From positions 1-64,000 of the forward strand of contig NZ_JAVESS010000013.1 in the NCBI RefSeq assembly GCF_034006445.1: DNA of 64,000 nt, given 5' to 3'. This document shows positions 42,363-52,323 of the stretch, one piece after another. Under the pieces are notes generated by a model. It was given only the letters and a program-made list of their open reading frames with translations, was not told where the DNA came from and made no database searches. The stretch's first letter is position 1. Every line of letters starts with the position of its first letter. Source of the DNA: Desulfovibrio sp. (GTDB taxonomy: Bacteria; Desulfobacterota; Desulfovibrionia; Desulfovibrionales; Desulfovibrionaceae). Made by a program: the position numbers and the translations under genes.

Positions 42363-44501
42363 ATGCGGTTCAGCTTTGACAAGGCTGCCTGCCAGAACAC
42401 CCGCAGGGCGTTGCGCAAGGAATGGCTGCTCACCAATGGTCTTGGCGATTACGCCAGCAGCACCATCCTTTGCTGCAATACGCGGAAGTACCACGGCCTG
42501 CTTACGGTCAATACGCCCTATGGCCGCCATGTGCTGCTCTCTGCCCTTGAAGAGTCCATCATGGGCGGCGGCAAGGAATTCACGCTTTCCACACGCCAGC
42601 ACCCAGGCACGCTCTACCCTCACGGCCACGACTACCTTGAGGCATTCCGCCTGGATCAGTGGCCGCAGTGCGTCTACCGCGTCGGCGACGTGCGCCTGTG
42701 CCGCGAAATCCAGCTTGTCCGTGGGGAGAGCCTGCTCCTGATGCGCTTCAGCGTGCGCGGGCCAACCCCCGTACCACCGTTGACGCTACGCCTGCGCCCC
42801 CTGCTGGCCTACCGCAATTTTCACAAGCTTACCCACGCCAATCCCGACCTGCGCGCAGAAACCACCCCACTGTCCGACGGCTTCAGCATCACTCCCTATG
42901 AAGGGCTGCCCACGCTCTACATCCAGTGCCAGACAAGCCAGAAGCATTCTTTCGCGCCACGCCCGGACTGGTGCCGTAATGTGGAATACCTTGAAGAGCG
43001 TGAACGCGGCTTTCCCTACAGCGAAGACCTCTTTATGCCGGGCGTGCTGGACGTGGGCATGCCCCCCCTTGCCAACGGCGCGGAAAGCTGCGTCTATCTG
43101 GCGGTGGGAACACGCCACTGCGAGCAGGACCTGCACCAGATGTGGGACGCCGCCAGCCATGAGCGCACCAAGGCCTACAAGGCCAACGTCGGACTCACCG
43201 GGCACCTGAGACAGGTCGGACGCCAGTTCTGCATCGAATCCCCTGCGGGACGGCCCGAAGTGCTGGCGGGCTACCACTGGTTTGACGCCTGGGGCCGCGA
43301 CACGCTGATCAGCCTGCCGGGCCTGACCTTTCATGCTGGCCGTACGGATTTTGGCCTGCGCGTTCTGGCCGAAATGGGCAGGCATGTGGAAGACGGGCTC
43401 ATCCCCAACATGCTTTCGCCCCAGGGCGATCACGCCTACAACTCCGTGGACGCCGCCCTGTGGTACGCCTTTGCGCTGCAAAGCTGCCTTGAGGTGGACG
43501 CCGGGCATCTCGCCTGGGTGCGTGAAAACGCCTGGCCCGCGCTCAAGGCGGTCATTTCCGGCTACCGCGCGGGCGAGGGCAGGGCCAGACAACTGGACAT
43601 TCATGTGGACGCCGAGGGCCTGCTGCACGCAGGCAACGCCCACACCCAGCTCACCTGGATGGACGCTCAGGCCAACAATGCCCCCGTGACGCCACGGCAG
43701 GGCTGCCCCGTTGAAATCAATGCCCTCTGGTACAATACCCTGGCCTTTGCGGATCAGCTTGCCGCGCGCTTTGGCGAGGAACCCCTGGCGGGCGACATGG
43801 TTCTGCGCCAGATGCGCACGGCATTTTTCCAGCGCTTCTGGGTTTATGGCGGCGGGGGCTACCTTGGCGACGTCTGGCAAAACGGCAAACTCGACGCCAG
43901 TGTGCGGCCCAACCAGATTTTCGCGGTATCCCTGCCCCATCCCGTGCTGGCTGAAGATTATCAGGCACAGGTGGTGGAATGCGTGCGCAACAAACTGCTC
44001 ACGCCTTACGGACTGCGCACCCTGGCCCCGGACGACCTGCACTACAAGGGGCGGTACGACGGCGGCCCGACCAGCCGGGATGCGGCCTACCACCAGGGCA
44101 CGGTCTGGCCCTGGCTGCTGGGGCACTACGCGGACGCCCTGCTGCGCACGGCCTGGGATGTGGACGGCGCGGCCATGGCGCTTCTGGACACGCTCACGCC
44201 ACTCTACTGCGACCATATTTCCCAGGCGGGCCTTGGCAGCATATCTGAAGTGTTTGACGGCTCGCCCCCGTACAAACCCAATGGCTGCATCGCCCAGGCC
44301 TGGAGTGTGGCCGAATGCCTGCGCCTTTTGCTGCGGTTGCAAAAAGCCGCTCCCGCAGTCTACGAGCGCTGGCAAAAACTGGCGGCGCACCGCATGGCCC
44401 ACCCCGTCATTGGCGATACGGCGGGGGTCTGCCGCGTGAGCATGGCTTTGGAAGGCTGCAAGAAACAACATGCGTGCGCGCCGGACGCAGCACAACCGTA
44501 A
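42363..44501 (+). CDS. glycogen debranching enzyme (amylo-alpha-1,6-glucosidase family)
   Basis: A 712-aa GDE protein. The N-terminal domain (1 to about 260) starts with KEWLLTNGLGDYASSTILCC and NTRKYHGLLT, the GDE_N signature; the C-terminal (alpha/alpha)6 barrel has GYHWFDAWGRDTLISLPGL and MLSPQGDHAYNSVDAALWY, the region of the glucosidase active site. It should remove alpha-1,6 branches of glycogen after phosphorylase action. GGAGG lies five bases before the ATG. It is the first of four plus-strand glycogen genes. Confidence 0.93.
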   Translation: MRFSFDKAACQNTRRALRKEWLLTNGLGDYASSTILCCNTRKYHGLLTVNTPYGRHVLLSALEESIMGGGKEFTLSTRQHPGTLYPHGHDYLEAFRLDQWPQCVYRVGDVRLCREIQLVRGESLLLMRFSVRGPTPVPPLTLRLRPLLAYRNFHKLTHANPDLRAETTPLSDGFSITPYEGLPTLYIQCQTSQKHSFAPRPDWCRNVEYLEERERGFPYSEDLFMPGVLDVGMPPLANGAESCVYLAVGTRHCEQDLHQMWDAASHERTKAYKANVGLTGHLRQVGRQFCIESPAGRPEVLAGYHWFDAWGRDTLISLPGLTFHAGRTDFGLRVLAEMGRHVEDGLIPNMLSPQGDHAYNSVDAALWYAFALQSCLEVDAGHLAWVRENAWPALKAVISGYRAGEGRARQLDIHVDAEGLLHAGNAHTQLTWMDAQANNAPVTPRQGCPVEINALWYNTLAFADQLAARFGEEPLAGDMVLRQMRTAFFQRFWVYGGGGYLGDVWQNGKLDASVRPNQIFAVSLPHPVLAEDYQAQVVECVRNKLLTPYGLRTLAPDDLHYKGRYDGGPTSRDAAYHQGTVWPWLLGHYADALLRTAWDVDGAAMALLDTLTPLYCDHISQAGLGSISEVFDGSPPYKPNGCIAQAWSVAECLRLLLRLQKAAPAVYERWQKLAAHRMAHPVIGDTAGVCRVSMALEGCKKQHACAPDAAQP

Positions 44502-44556
44502 AAAAACATAGCAAACCATGCCTGCACGGCCACACTGCTTCGCCGTCAGGCACAAT

Positions 44557-44711
44557 AAGGAAGCACTGATTAAAGGGCCTCCAGGAAACGAGCTGGTATT
44601 TCCTTTGGCAAGGCGCGATCCTTTTTTGAAGCAGGAGTGGACTCTTCCGTCCTCGACTGTTTCAAAAAAAGTGAAGCAAGTCCGCCAAAAGGAATAAATC
44701 AACGTTTCCTA
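44557..44711 (-). repeat. family D MITE-like repeat, copy 2
   Basis: Full-length copy inverted relative to 14477: begins TAAGGAAGCACTGATTAAAG, has the central TTTTTTGAAGCAG/CTGTTTCAAAAAAA stem and ends AATAAATCAACGTTTCCTAA. It occupies the gap between the debranching enzyme and glycosyltransferase genes, about 100 bp before the latter. Confidence 0.85.
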
Positions 44712-44810
44712 AAGCGAAATGTTCGAACAGGAGCGGGGAAGAGTTGTGGCGGCCGACAGGAACGGCCGCTGAATCCGGCGGGAGAATCTCCGCCGCATGA
44801 GGGAGAACAC

Positions 44811-46169
44811 ATGCGAGTGCTTATGTTCGGCTGGGAGTTCCCACCTCACATCAGCGGAGGTCTGGGCACGGCCTGCTTTGGCATGACCCAGGCTCTGGCC
44901 CGCAGGGGAGCGGAAATAATCTTTGTACTGCCCCGTATCGACGACAGCAAGGGGAAAGGGGAATTTCTGCGTCTGCGTTCGGCATCCGGAACTCCCATCA
45001 CTCAAGACCTGGTACAGCGCATGAACTGGGCGCAACAGGAAGTCTGGCGCAACGGCATACGCTGCCTGCCGGTGGACAGTCCGCTCATGCCCTATCTCAC
45101 CCCGCAGGACTACGTCAGCGCACTGGGCCGCCTCAGCGGCCGCACCTGCGCGGGAGAGCCGTATTGCCTGACACCGCGCCAGACGGGGGAAGAAGAGTCC
45201 CATCAATCCAGATCCTTCACCTATTCGCTGCAAGGCGGATACGGCCCCAGCCTTATGGACGAGGTGCTGCGTTACAGCCGCCTTTCCGCAGCCCTGGCTG
45301 TTCAAGAAGACTTTGACGTTATCCACGCCCATGACTGGATGACCTATCCAGCGGGCATGCTGGCCAAAACCCTCACGGGCAAACCCCTTGTTGTCCATAT
45401 CCACGCCACCGAATACGACCGCAGCGGAAGCGACATCAACGAGCAGGTGGCGGGCATTGAACGGGCGGGCATGCTGGCCGCCGATGTGGTGGTGGCCGTG
45501 AGCCGCCTTACCCGCAAAACCGTCATCGAACGCTACGGCATCCCCCCGGAAAAGGTCATGGTCGTACACAACGCCGTGGCCCGCCACGAGGCCCAGCGCC
45601 ATTATCCCATCCCGCCGCGCATACGGCACGAAAAGCGCGTGCTGTTTCTGGGCCGCGTCACCTTTCAGAAAGGGCCGGAATATTTCATGGAAGCCGCACG
45701 GCTGGTGCTGCAAAAAATCCCCAACGTGCGCTTTTTCATGGCTGGCAGCGGCGACATGCTGCCACGCCTCATCCGCAGGGCCGGGCAGTTGCGCATGGGC
45801 AGCCGCTTCCACTTTGCCGGCTTCCTGCAGGGGGAGGAGGTGGACCGCATGTTTGCCCTCAGCGATCTCTACGTCATGCCGTCGGTTTCCGAACCCTTCG
45901 GCATAACGCCCCTTGAGGCCATGCTCTACGACGTTCCTGTACTGCTCTCACGTCAATCGGGCGTATCCGAAGTGCTGCAACACGCCCTTAAAGCCGATTT
46001 CTGGGATACCCGCGACATGGCCGACAAAATCTGCGCCGTTCTGCGCTACCCCTGCCTGGCGGCTGAACTGGTGAAAAACTGCCGCGAAGAAATGAAGTCC
46101 ATCCGTTGGGAAAATGCCGCCGACCAGTTGCTGGCCATTTACCACAACGTACACGGAGGTCGCTCATGA
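44811..46169 (+). CDS. glycosyltransferase, glycogen synthase-like (GT4/GT5)
   Basis: A 452-aa GT-B glycosyltransferase. The N-terminal domain begins MRVLMFGWEFPPHISGG, the sugar-nucleotide loop typical of bacterial starch/glycogen synthases; DVIHAHDWMTYPAGML and VHIHATEYDRSG follow. The C-terminal domain has RVTFQKGPEYFMEAA and the E-x7-E segment SVSEPFGITPLEAMLYDVP. It could elongate glucan from ADP- or UDP-glucose, or make a related disaccharide or glucan. GGGAG lies before the ATG at 44811. Its stop overlaps the GH57 start by four bases. Confidence 0.88.
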   Translation: MRVLMFGWEFPPHISGGLGTACFGMTQALARRGAEIIFVLPRIDDSKGKGEFLRLRSASGTPITQDLVQRMNWAQQEVWRNGIRCLPVDSPLMPYLTPQDYVSALGRLSGRTCAGEPYCLTPRQTGEEESHQSRSFTYSLQGGYGPSLMDEVLRYSRLSAALAVQEDFDVIHAHDWMTYPAGMLAKTLTGKPLVVHIHATEYDRSGSDINEQVAGIERAGMLAADVVVAVSRLTRKTVIERYGIPPEKVMVVHNAVARHEAQRHYPIPPRIRHEKRVLFLGRVTFQKGPEYFMEAARLVLQKIPNVRFFMAGSGDMLPRLIRRAGQLRMGSRFHFAGFLQGEEVDRMFALSDLYVMPSVSEPFGITPLEAMLYDVPVLLSRQSGVSEVLQHALKADFWDTRDMADKICAVLRYPCLAAELVKNCREEMKSIRWENAADQLLAIYHNVHGGRS

Positions 46170-47689
46170 CAGCCATATGCCTGTGCTATGAGGTTCACGA
46201 ACCTTACCAGCTGCGCCGCTATACGGTTTTTGATATGGGTCAGAATTCCATTTATGAAGACGATGACCACAACTGCGATGCCATGCTGCGCGCGGCACGC
46301 CTGTGCTACCTGCCCGCCAATGAGCTTATGCTCAAGCTCATCCGCCGCTACGGCAAGGACTTTCGCGTGTCCTACGCCATTTCGGGCACAGTCCTTGACC
46401 TCTTTGAGCAGTACGTTCCTGAAGTGCTTGAAAGCTTTACGGCCCTGGCGCAAACGGGCTGCGTGGAATTTGTGGCCGAAACCGCGCCGCATTCCCTGGC
46501 CTTTCTCTATTCCCGCCAGGAGTTTGACCGCCAGGTGCAGGCACAGGCGTCCCGCCTGAAAAAGCTCTTCGGCGTCAAGCCCGTGACCTTCAAGCATACG
46601 GAATGCGTGTACAACAACGACCTCGCCGCCGCTGTGGCCGAACTCGGCTTCAAGGCCGTGCTGGCCGAAGGCACGGATCAGGTGCTGGGCTGGCGCAGCG
46701 CCAACTACCTGTACCAGCCCGTCAGCGCTCCGGAACTTGGCCTGCTGCTGCGCAACACCAGCCTTTCCAACGACATAGGCCTGCGTTTTTCCGACACGGC
46801 CTGGCCCGCATGGCCCCTTACGGCCGACACCTTTGCCTCCTGGTGCCACGGCCTGGCCGATTCGGCCGATGTCATCAATATCATCAACGATTATCATGTG
46901 TTCGGCCTGCGTCACAGCAGGGAATCGGGCATTTTTGACTTTCTGGAAGCCCTGCCGGAGGCCCTGCTGGCCCACAATGATTTTCACTTCGCCACGCCCG
47001 CCATGGCGGTCAAACAATTCAAGCCTGTGGGCAAGATGGACATCCCCCAGTTCATATCCTGGGAGGACGAGAGCGGCGACCTCACCGCGTGGCTTGGCAA
47101 CGACATGCAAAAAGACGCCATACACGCCCTCTACGCCCTTGCCTCACGGGTGGATCGCAGCGGATCAGCCGAACTGCGCCACGATTTCGACAGGTTGCAG
47201 ACCGCCGACCACTTCCGCCACATGTCCACCAAGTGGTTTTCCAGCGAGGCCCCGGACAGGCCAAGCCCCTTTGGCAGCCCCTATGACGCCTACATCACCT
47301 TCATGAACGTGCTGGCGGACTTTGAAATGCGCCTCAAGGCCGTTGAAGAACAGCAAAAGGCTCCCGACCCGGCCAAGGCTGCACCGGCCAAAACAGCCCC
47401 GGTAAAGCCTGGCCCGGCAAAAAGCCGCACAGGCCAAAGCCCCAAAACGCAGCCCAAAACTGCGAAAAAAGCGCCGGGCAAAGCACAGGCGTCCAGCAAG
47501 GAAACAGCAGGGGGCAAAAAGCCCGTGACGGGCGCAAAAGCAGTGCCAGCCAAAAAGGCAGAGCCTGCCAAAAAGACGGAGCCAAACCCAAAAACTGCAG
47601 CGGGCAAGAAAAAAGCCGCCGCCAAGGGCACGGCCACCACAAAAGAAAACAAGCCCGCCGCTTCGCCCGCAGGAGCGGATCAACCTTGA
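46166..47689 (+). CDS. glycoside hydrolase family 57 protein with Lys/Ala/Pro-rich tail
   Basis: A 507-aa protein. Residues 1 to about 395 form a GH57 (alpha/beta)7 barrel; probable nucleophile Glu146 is in FKHTECVYNND and probable acid Asp242 in NIINDYHVFG. Family members are alpha-amylases, 4-alpha-glucanotransferases or branching enzymes. Residues 395-507 are a very basic, low-complexity tail of PAK, KKA and GKK units like histone H1 tails, with no catalytic role expected. ACGGAGG precedes the ATG, which overlaps the glycosyltransferase stop, so the two are coupled. Confidence 0.88.
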   Translation: MTAICLCYEVHEPYQLRRYTVFDMGQNSIYEDDDHNCDAMLRAARLCYLPANELMLKLIRRYGKDFRVSYAISGTVLDLFEQYVPEVLESFTALAQTGCVEFVAETAPHSLAFLYSRQEFDRQVQAQASRLKKLFGVKPVTFKHTECVYNNDLAAAVAELGFKAVLAEGTDQVLGWRSANYLYQPVSAPELGLLLRNTSLSNDIGLRFSDTAWPAWPLTADTFASWCHGLADSADVINIINDYHVFGLRHSRESGIFDFLEALPEALLAHNDFHFATPAMAVKQFKPVGKMDIPQFISWEDESGDLTAWLGNDMQKDAIHALYALASRVDRSGSAELRHDFDRLQTADHFRHMSTKWFSSEAPDRPSPFGSPYDAYITFMNVLADFEMRLKAVEEQQKAPDPAKAAPAKTAPVKPGPAKSRTGQSPKTQPKTAKKAPGKAQASSKETAGGKKPVTGAKAVPAKKAEPAKKTEPNPKTAAGKKKAAAKGTATTKENKPAASPAGADQP

Positions 47690-47823
47690 GAGCACACAAA
47701 GGCCACGGCACGCCCGTGACGGCGCTCATCTGCGGGGATGTCCCGCGTGAGCGTCTTCACGGCAAGCGCCTGCGCATCCTGCCGCCAGCCCGCGTTCACG
47801 CGCCGGGCGGGCGTCTTGGAAGC

Positions 47824-47845
47824 ATTGGGAATGGATATTCTCAAT
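47824..47845. repeat. TTGAGAAT-type palindrome
   Basis: ATTGGGAATGGATATTCTCA followed by AT. Preceded by GCGGGCGTCTTGGAAGC, a flank also found (inverted) next to the palindrome at 54064, and followed by GAAAATGCTCTA, resembling the terminal end of the 148-bp elements. Confidence 0.6.
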
Positions 47846-47955
47846 GCGAAAATGCTCTAATATGGCCAGTGAAACAGCACTCGAACGCCCCCCAACATGA
47901 AAGGGCCACCCCCCACAGTCGTGGCCCTTACTGATATCTTGAGCAAGGAGATGAC

Positions 47956-50900
47956 ATGGACTTCAATTCCTCCCTGGTAACCCTGTTTGAAGTGAGCTGG
48001 GAAGTCTGCAACAAGGTGGGCGGCATTCACTCTGTCGTCACCAGCAAGGCCCTTCAGGCCGTGGAGCACTTCGGCGAAGACTACTTTCTTCTGGGCCCGG
48101 CCCTGAAAGAGAATCCCGGCTTTGAAGAAACCGACGAGCACGCCTGGGACTCCCTGCGCATAGGTCTTGCCACCCGTGACCTCAAATGCCGCCTGGGCCG
48201 CTGGAACATACCCGGACGCCCCAAGGTCATACTGGTGGAGTTCGACAAGCGCTATGCCAGCAACCAGCTGCTCTTTGAAATGTGGAAAAACTACGGCGTG
48301 GATTCCCTCTCCGGCGGGTGGGACTATATTGAGCCCGTCATGTTCGCCGCGGCCTGCGGTGAAGTCATCGCCGCCGTGCACGAAAGCCGTGTGGTGCCCA
48401 TGCAGGGGCACAGCGTGGCCCTTTTTCATGAATGGATGTGCGCCGCGGGCCTGCTCATGGTCAAAAAGCTCGCGCCGGAGGTGGGCACGGTCTTTACCAC
48501 CCACGCCACCATGCTGGGCCGCGCCCTGGCCGCCACCGGACGCGACATTTACAGCAACATGCGCAACATCAATCCCGCCAACGAAGCAGCGGCGCTGAAC
48601 ATCACGGCCAAATGGTCCATGGAGAGCACCGCCGCGCGCGAGGCCGACGCCTTTACCACCGTCAGCCCCATCACCGGCGAGGAATCCACGGTCTTTCTGG
48701 GCCGCCAGCCCGACGTCATCACCACCAACGGTCTTGATCTGCGCGTCATACCCGACTATTCCGAAGACCGCAGCGTGCCCTCGGCCTCGCGGGCAAAGAT
48801 AATGGAAGCCGCAGGCCGCTTTTTGCGCGGCCCCCTGCCGGATCACACCCGTATCTTCATCATTTCAGGCCGCTACGAGATGCACAACAAGGGCGTGGAC
48901 ATCTTTCTGGACGCCCTGGCCCAGGCCGACCGCAACCTGTCCGGCACCGAGACCTCCATTCTGGTGCTCTGCATGGTCATGGGCGGCCACACGGGCGTCA
49001 ACCCGGCGGCCGTGTCCGGCGACCCGGCTGAAACGGACAACGGCCAGCCCTTCATCTGCACCCATTATGTGTGGAACGCCCCGCAGGATCCCATTATCAG
49101 CGCCTGCCGCCGCCTCGGACTCAACAACAGTCCTGAGCGACGCATCAAGGTGATCTTTGTGCCCGCCATGCTTGACGGGCATGACGGATTTTTGAACATG
49201 CCCTACGAAGAAATCCTGGCCGCCTGCGATGTGGGCTTCTTCCCCTCCTGGTACGAGCCATGGGGCTATACGCCGCAGGAAAGCGCGGCCTGGGCCGTGC
49301 CCACGCTCACCACCGACCTTTCGGGCTTCGGCATGTGGGCCAGGGAAAAGATGAAGGAAGAGGGCATGGATCACAGGGGCGTCTACGTCATGCCCCGGCG
49401 CGGCATGAACTTTGAGCAGAGCGCCAAAGTGCTGCACGAAAAAGTGCTTGTTGCCGCCACCTGCGCTGCCGAGGACATGCACTCCTGGCGCGGTTACGCC
49501 CGCGCCCTGGCCGAAAAAACATCCTGGAGTTATTTTTTCGATAACTATGTTAAGGCATTCAATATAGCTCTCACCAAGTCCGAAACCCGCGCCGATCACG
49601 ACGCAGGGCACGGCGCGCTCACACGGGTGCTCACGGCCTCCTGCTCGGCCACACCCTTTCTGCGCCCCATCATGGCAGTGGCCGAAGTGCCCCGCGAGCT
49701 TGCCCGCCTGCGCGAACTCGCCCAGAACATCTGGTGGTGCTGGCACGACTACGCCAAGGCCCTGTTCATGGCCCTGAACCCCCAGTTGTGGGAAGCCTGC
49801 CGCAATCCGCTGAGAATGCTTGAAGAGGCATGGCCCGCCCGCTTCAAGGAGCTCATGGCCAACGAAGAATACATGGACATGTACCACAGGGTGATGGAGA
49901 GCTTTGACGCCTATATGGCCGAACCCATCCGCTCCCTCAGTCAGGACGTGACGCCCGAACACCCCATTGTCTACTTTTCCACGGAATACGGGCTCAACGA
50001 GTCCATACCCATCTATTCCGGCGGCCTTGGCGTTCTTTCCGGCGACCACCTCAAATCCGCCTCGGACATGGCCCTGCCGCTGATAGGCATCGGCCTGCTC
50101 TACAAGAGCGGCTACTTCATGCAGGAGATCGATTCCAACGGTCGCCAGGTGGCCCAGTACCCCATCAACAACTTTGCCCAGATGCCCATAAAGCAGATGC
50201 AGGATGCCTTTGGCGAAGACATCTATGTGCAGCTTGAACTGCCGGGGCGCATCCTCTTCGCCCGCGTGTGGCGGCTGCAGGTGGGCCGGGTGACCCTCTT
50301 CCTTATGGATACGGACACCCCCCGCAACACCGATGAAGACCGCCGCATCACAGACCGCCTCTACGAGGCCAACCGCGAAACCCGGCTGCTGCAGGAAATT
50401 CTGCTGGGCCAGGGCGGCATGCGCCTTTTGCGGACCCTGGACATCATCCCCAGCGTCTACCACATGAACGAAGGGCATTCGGCCTTCATGGCGCTTGAAA
50501 GAGTACGCGACTGCATGACGCAGGGCATGGACCATGACGAAGCCATGACGCGCGTGCGCTCCAACACGCTCTTTACCACCCATACCCCCGTGTCGGCGGG
50601 CAACGAAGCCTTCTCTCTCGAACTTATGGGCCGCTATTTCACCGGCATGGCGCAAGGCCTGAACCTTTCGTGGCAGCAGTTTGTCAAACTGGGGCAGATC
50701 GAGGGCGGCGACAGCCAGTCCTTTGAAATGACCGTGCTGGCCCTGCGCCTTTCCTGCTGGGCCAACGGCGTCAGCCGCCTGCACGGCATCGTTTCCCGCC
50801 ACATGTGGAACAAGTTGTGGAAGGGCCTGCCCACGGCCGAAACGCCCATAGGGCACGTCACCAACGGCGTGCATACCCCCTCCTACGTGGGCAGCTGGAT

Positions 50901-52212
50901 GCACGAGTTGCTGCTCAAGCACCTTGGCTCCGGCTGGATGCAGTCCCAGCCCGGCGCTGATACATGGGACAAGGTGGACGGAATCCCCGACGAAGCCTTC
51001 TGGGCTGCACGCCAGAACCAGAAAGAAGCCCTGCTCGACGCCCTGCGCAAGCGGGTTCCCGTCTTTGCCCAGCGCTTCAAGCTGGACCCCGACACCCGCA
51101 AGAATATGGAGGCCCTGCTCAAGCCGGAAACACTCATTATCGGCTTTGCCCGGCGGTTTGCGCCCTACAAGCGCGCCACCCTGCTTTTTGCCGATCCCGA
51201 CCGCCTGGCGCGCATTCTCAACAATCCCGACCGCCCTGTGGTGCTGGTCTTTTCCGGCAAGGCGCACCCTGCGGATGAGGCAGGCATAAACCTCATCCAG
51301 GAAGTCATGCGCATGTGCCAGGATCAACGCTTTCTGGGGCGCATCTTCTTTCTCGAAAACTACAGCCTGTCCGTGTCGCGGCTCATGTCGCAGGGCTGCG
51401 ACGTCTGGCTCAACACGCCCCGCCGCCCCCACGAGGCTTCGGGCACCAGCGGCATGAAACTGCCCGTCAACGGCGGCGTGAACCTGAGCATCTCCGACGG
51501 CTGGTGGTGCGAGGGCTACAACAGGCAAAACGGCTGGACCATCGGCCCCGTGGTCACCAATGAACTGCCCAGCAGCGAGCAGAACGACTACATCGATGCC
51601 GAATCACTGTACGGCCTGCTGGAAAATGCCGTGCTGCCCCTGTACTTTGAACGCAGCCAGAACGGCCTGCCCACACAGTGGATAGCCATGGCCAAGCGCT
51701 CCCTCAAAAGCCTTACCGCCATGTACAGCAGCAACCGCATGCTCAATGACTACATCCGTCAGTACTATTTGCGGGCCGCACGCCGCCGCAGCATGCTGGC
51801 CGAAAACGACTGGGCCGCCTGCCGCCAGCTTGCCGCCTGGGCAAAAGACCTGCCCGCCCGGTTCGGCACCATCAAGGTGGAGGAAATGCTCATCAGCGGC
51901 GTGGAGAACAATACAATGATCTGCGGCGAGCCTGTGAGCGTTCGTCTGCATATCGACATCGGCGAAATGCAGCCCGAAGAAATCCTGGCCCAGCTTGTCA
52001 TCGGCCGCGCGCTCATTGACGGCAACTTCATTGACAAACCCGAAATACTGCGGCTTGAACCCCGCACCTCGGACAATGGCAATGGAGGCAAAACCTACTC
52101 TGCCACCTACATACCCACGCACAGCGGACAGTACCGCTACGGCGTTCGCATCATGCCCTTCCATAAAGACCTGGCCTCGCCGCTTGAAACGGGCCTCGTC
52201 CTGTGGGCCTAG
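47956..52212 (+). CDS. fused GT3-type glycogen synthase and GT35 alpha-glucan phosphorylase
   Basis: A 1418-aa two-enzyme protein. Residues 1 to about 545 resemble eukaryote-type (GT3) glycogen synthase: LFEVSWEVCNKVGGIHSV, HEWMCAAGLL, FTTHATMLGRALA, and the E-x7-E active-site pair Glu434/Glu442 in WYEPWGYTPQES. Residues from about 570 form a short-type alpha-glucan phosphorylase: FSTEYGLNESIPIYSGGLG, HMNEGHSAFMALE, TTHTPVSAGNEAF, and ASGTSGMKLPVNGGV with the pyridoxal-phosphate lysine at Lys1168. About 110 C-terminal residues form a beta-rich end. Both active sites look intact, so one chain could build and degrade alpha-1,4-glucan. The ATG follows AAGGAGATGAC. It is the last of the glycogen genes. 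Confidence 0.92.
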   Translation: MDFNSSLVTLFEVSWEVCNKVGGIHSVVTSKALQAVEHFGEDYFLLGPALKENPGFEETDEHAWDSLRIGLATRDLKCRLGRWNIPGRPKVILVEFDKRYASNQLLFEMWKNYGVDSLSGGWDYIEPVMFAAACGEVIAAVHESRVVPMQGHSVALFHEWMCAAGLLMVKKLAPEVGTVFTTHATMLGRALAATGRDIYSNMRNINPANEAAALNITAKWSMESTAAREADAFTTVSPITGEESTVFLGRQPDVITTNGLDLRVIPDYSEDRSVPSASRAKIMEAAGRFLRGPLPDHTRIFIISGRYEMHNKGVDIFLDALAQADRNLSGTETSILVLCMVMGGHTGVNPAAVSGDPAETDNGQPFICTHYVWNAPQDPIISACRRLGLNNSPERRIKVIFVPAMLDGHDGFLNMPYEEILAACDVGFFPSWYEPWGYTPQESAAWAVPTLTTDLSGFGMWAREKMKEEGMDHRGVYVMPRRGMNFEQSAKVLHEKVLVAATCAAEDMHSWRGYARALAEKTSWSYFFDNYVKAFNIALTKSETRADHDAGHGALTRVLTASCSATPFLRPIMAVAEVPRELARLRELAQNIWWCWHDYAKALFMALNPQLWEACRNPLRMLEEAWPARFKELMANEEYMDMYHRVMESFDAYMAEPIRSLSQDVTPEHPIVYFSTEYGLNESIPIYSGGLGVLSGDHLKSASDMALPLIGIGLLYKSGYFMQEIDSNGRQVAQYPINNFAQMPIKQMQDAFGEDIYVQLELPGRILFARVWRLQVGRVTLFLMDTDTPRNTDEDRRITDRLYEANRETRLLQEILLGQGGMRLLRTLDIIPSVYHMNEGHSAFMALERVRDCMTQGMDHDEAMTRVRSNTLFTTHTPVSAGNEAFSLELMGRYFTGMAQGLNLSWQQFVKLGQIEGGDSQSFEMTVLALRLSCWANGVSRLHGIVSRHMWNKLWKGLPTAETPIGHVTNGVHTPSYVGSWMHELLLKHLGSGWMQSQPGADTWDKVDGIPDEAFWAARQNQKEALLDALRKRVPVFAQRFKLDPDTRKNMEALLKPETLIIGFARRFAPYKRATLLFADPDRLARILNNPDRPVVLVFSGKAHPADEAGINLIQEVMRMCQDQRFLGRIFFLENYSLSVSRLMSQGCDVWLNTPRRPHEASGTSGMKLPVNGGVNLSISDGWWCEGYNRQNGWTIGPVVTNELPSSEQNDYIDAESLYGLLENAVLPLYFERSQNGLPTQWIAMAKRSLKSLTAMYSSNRMLNDYIRQYYLRAARRRSMLAENDWAACRQLAAWAKDLPARFGTIKVEEMLISGVENNTMICGEPVSVRLHIDIGEMQPEEILAQLVIGRALIDGNFIDKPEILRLEPRTSDNGNGGKTYSATYIPTHSGQYRYGVRIMPFHKDLASPLETGLVLWA

Positions 52213-52268
52213 GCGGGGAATACGGGATGCACAACCGACCGGCATCGGCGGAGTGCTGTCACGTTGAG

Positions 52269-52323
52269 ATGCTTTGTGGGGGAGGGACCCTTTTGCAAAA
52301 GGGTCTCCTCCCCCACACCCCCC
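52269..52323 (+). repeat. family A intergenic repeat, copy 4
   Basis: ATGCTTTGTGGGGGAGGGAC to the CCCCCACACCCCCC edge, inverted repeat 52276-52316, 57 bp after the stop of the fusion gene and in its sense. A family B element follows directly at 52324. Confidence 0.85.
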
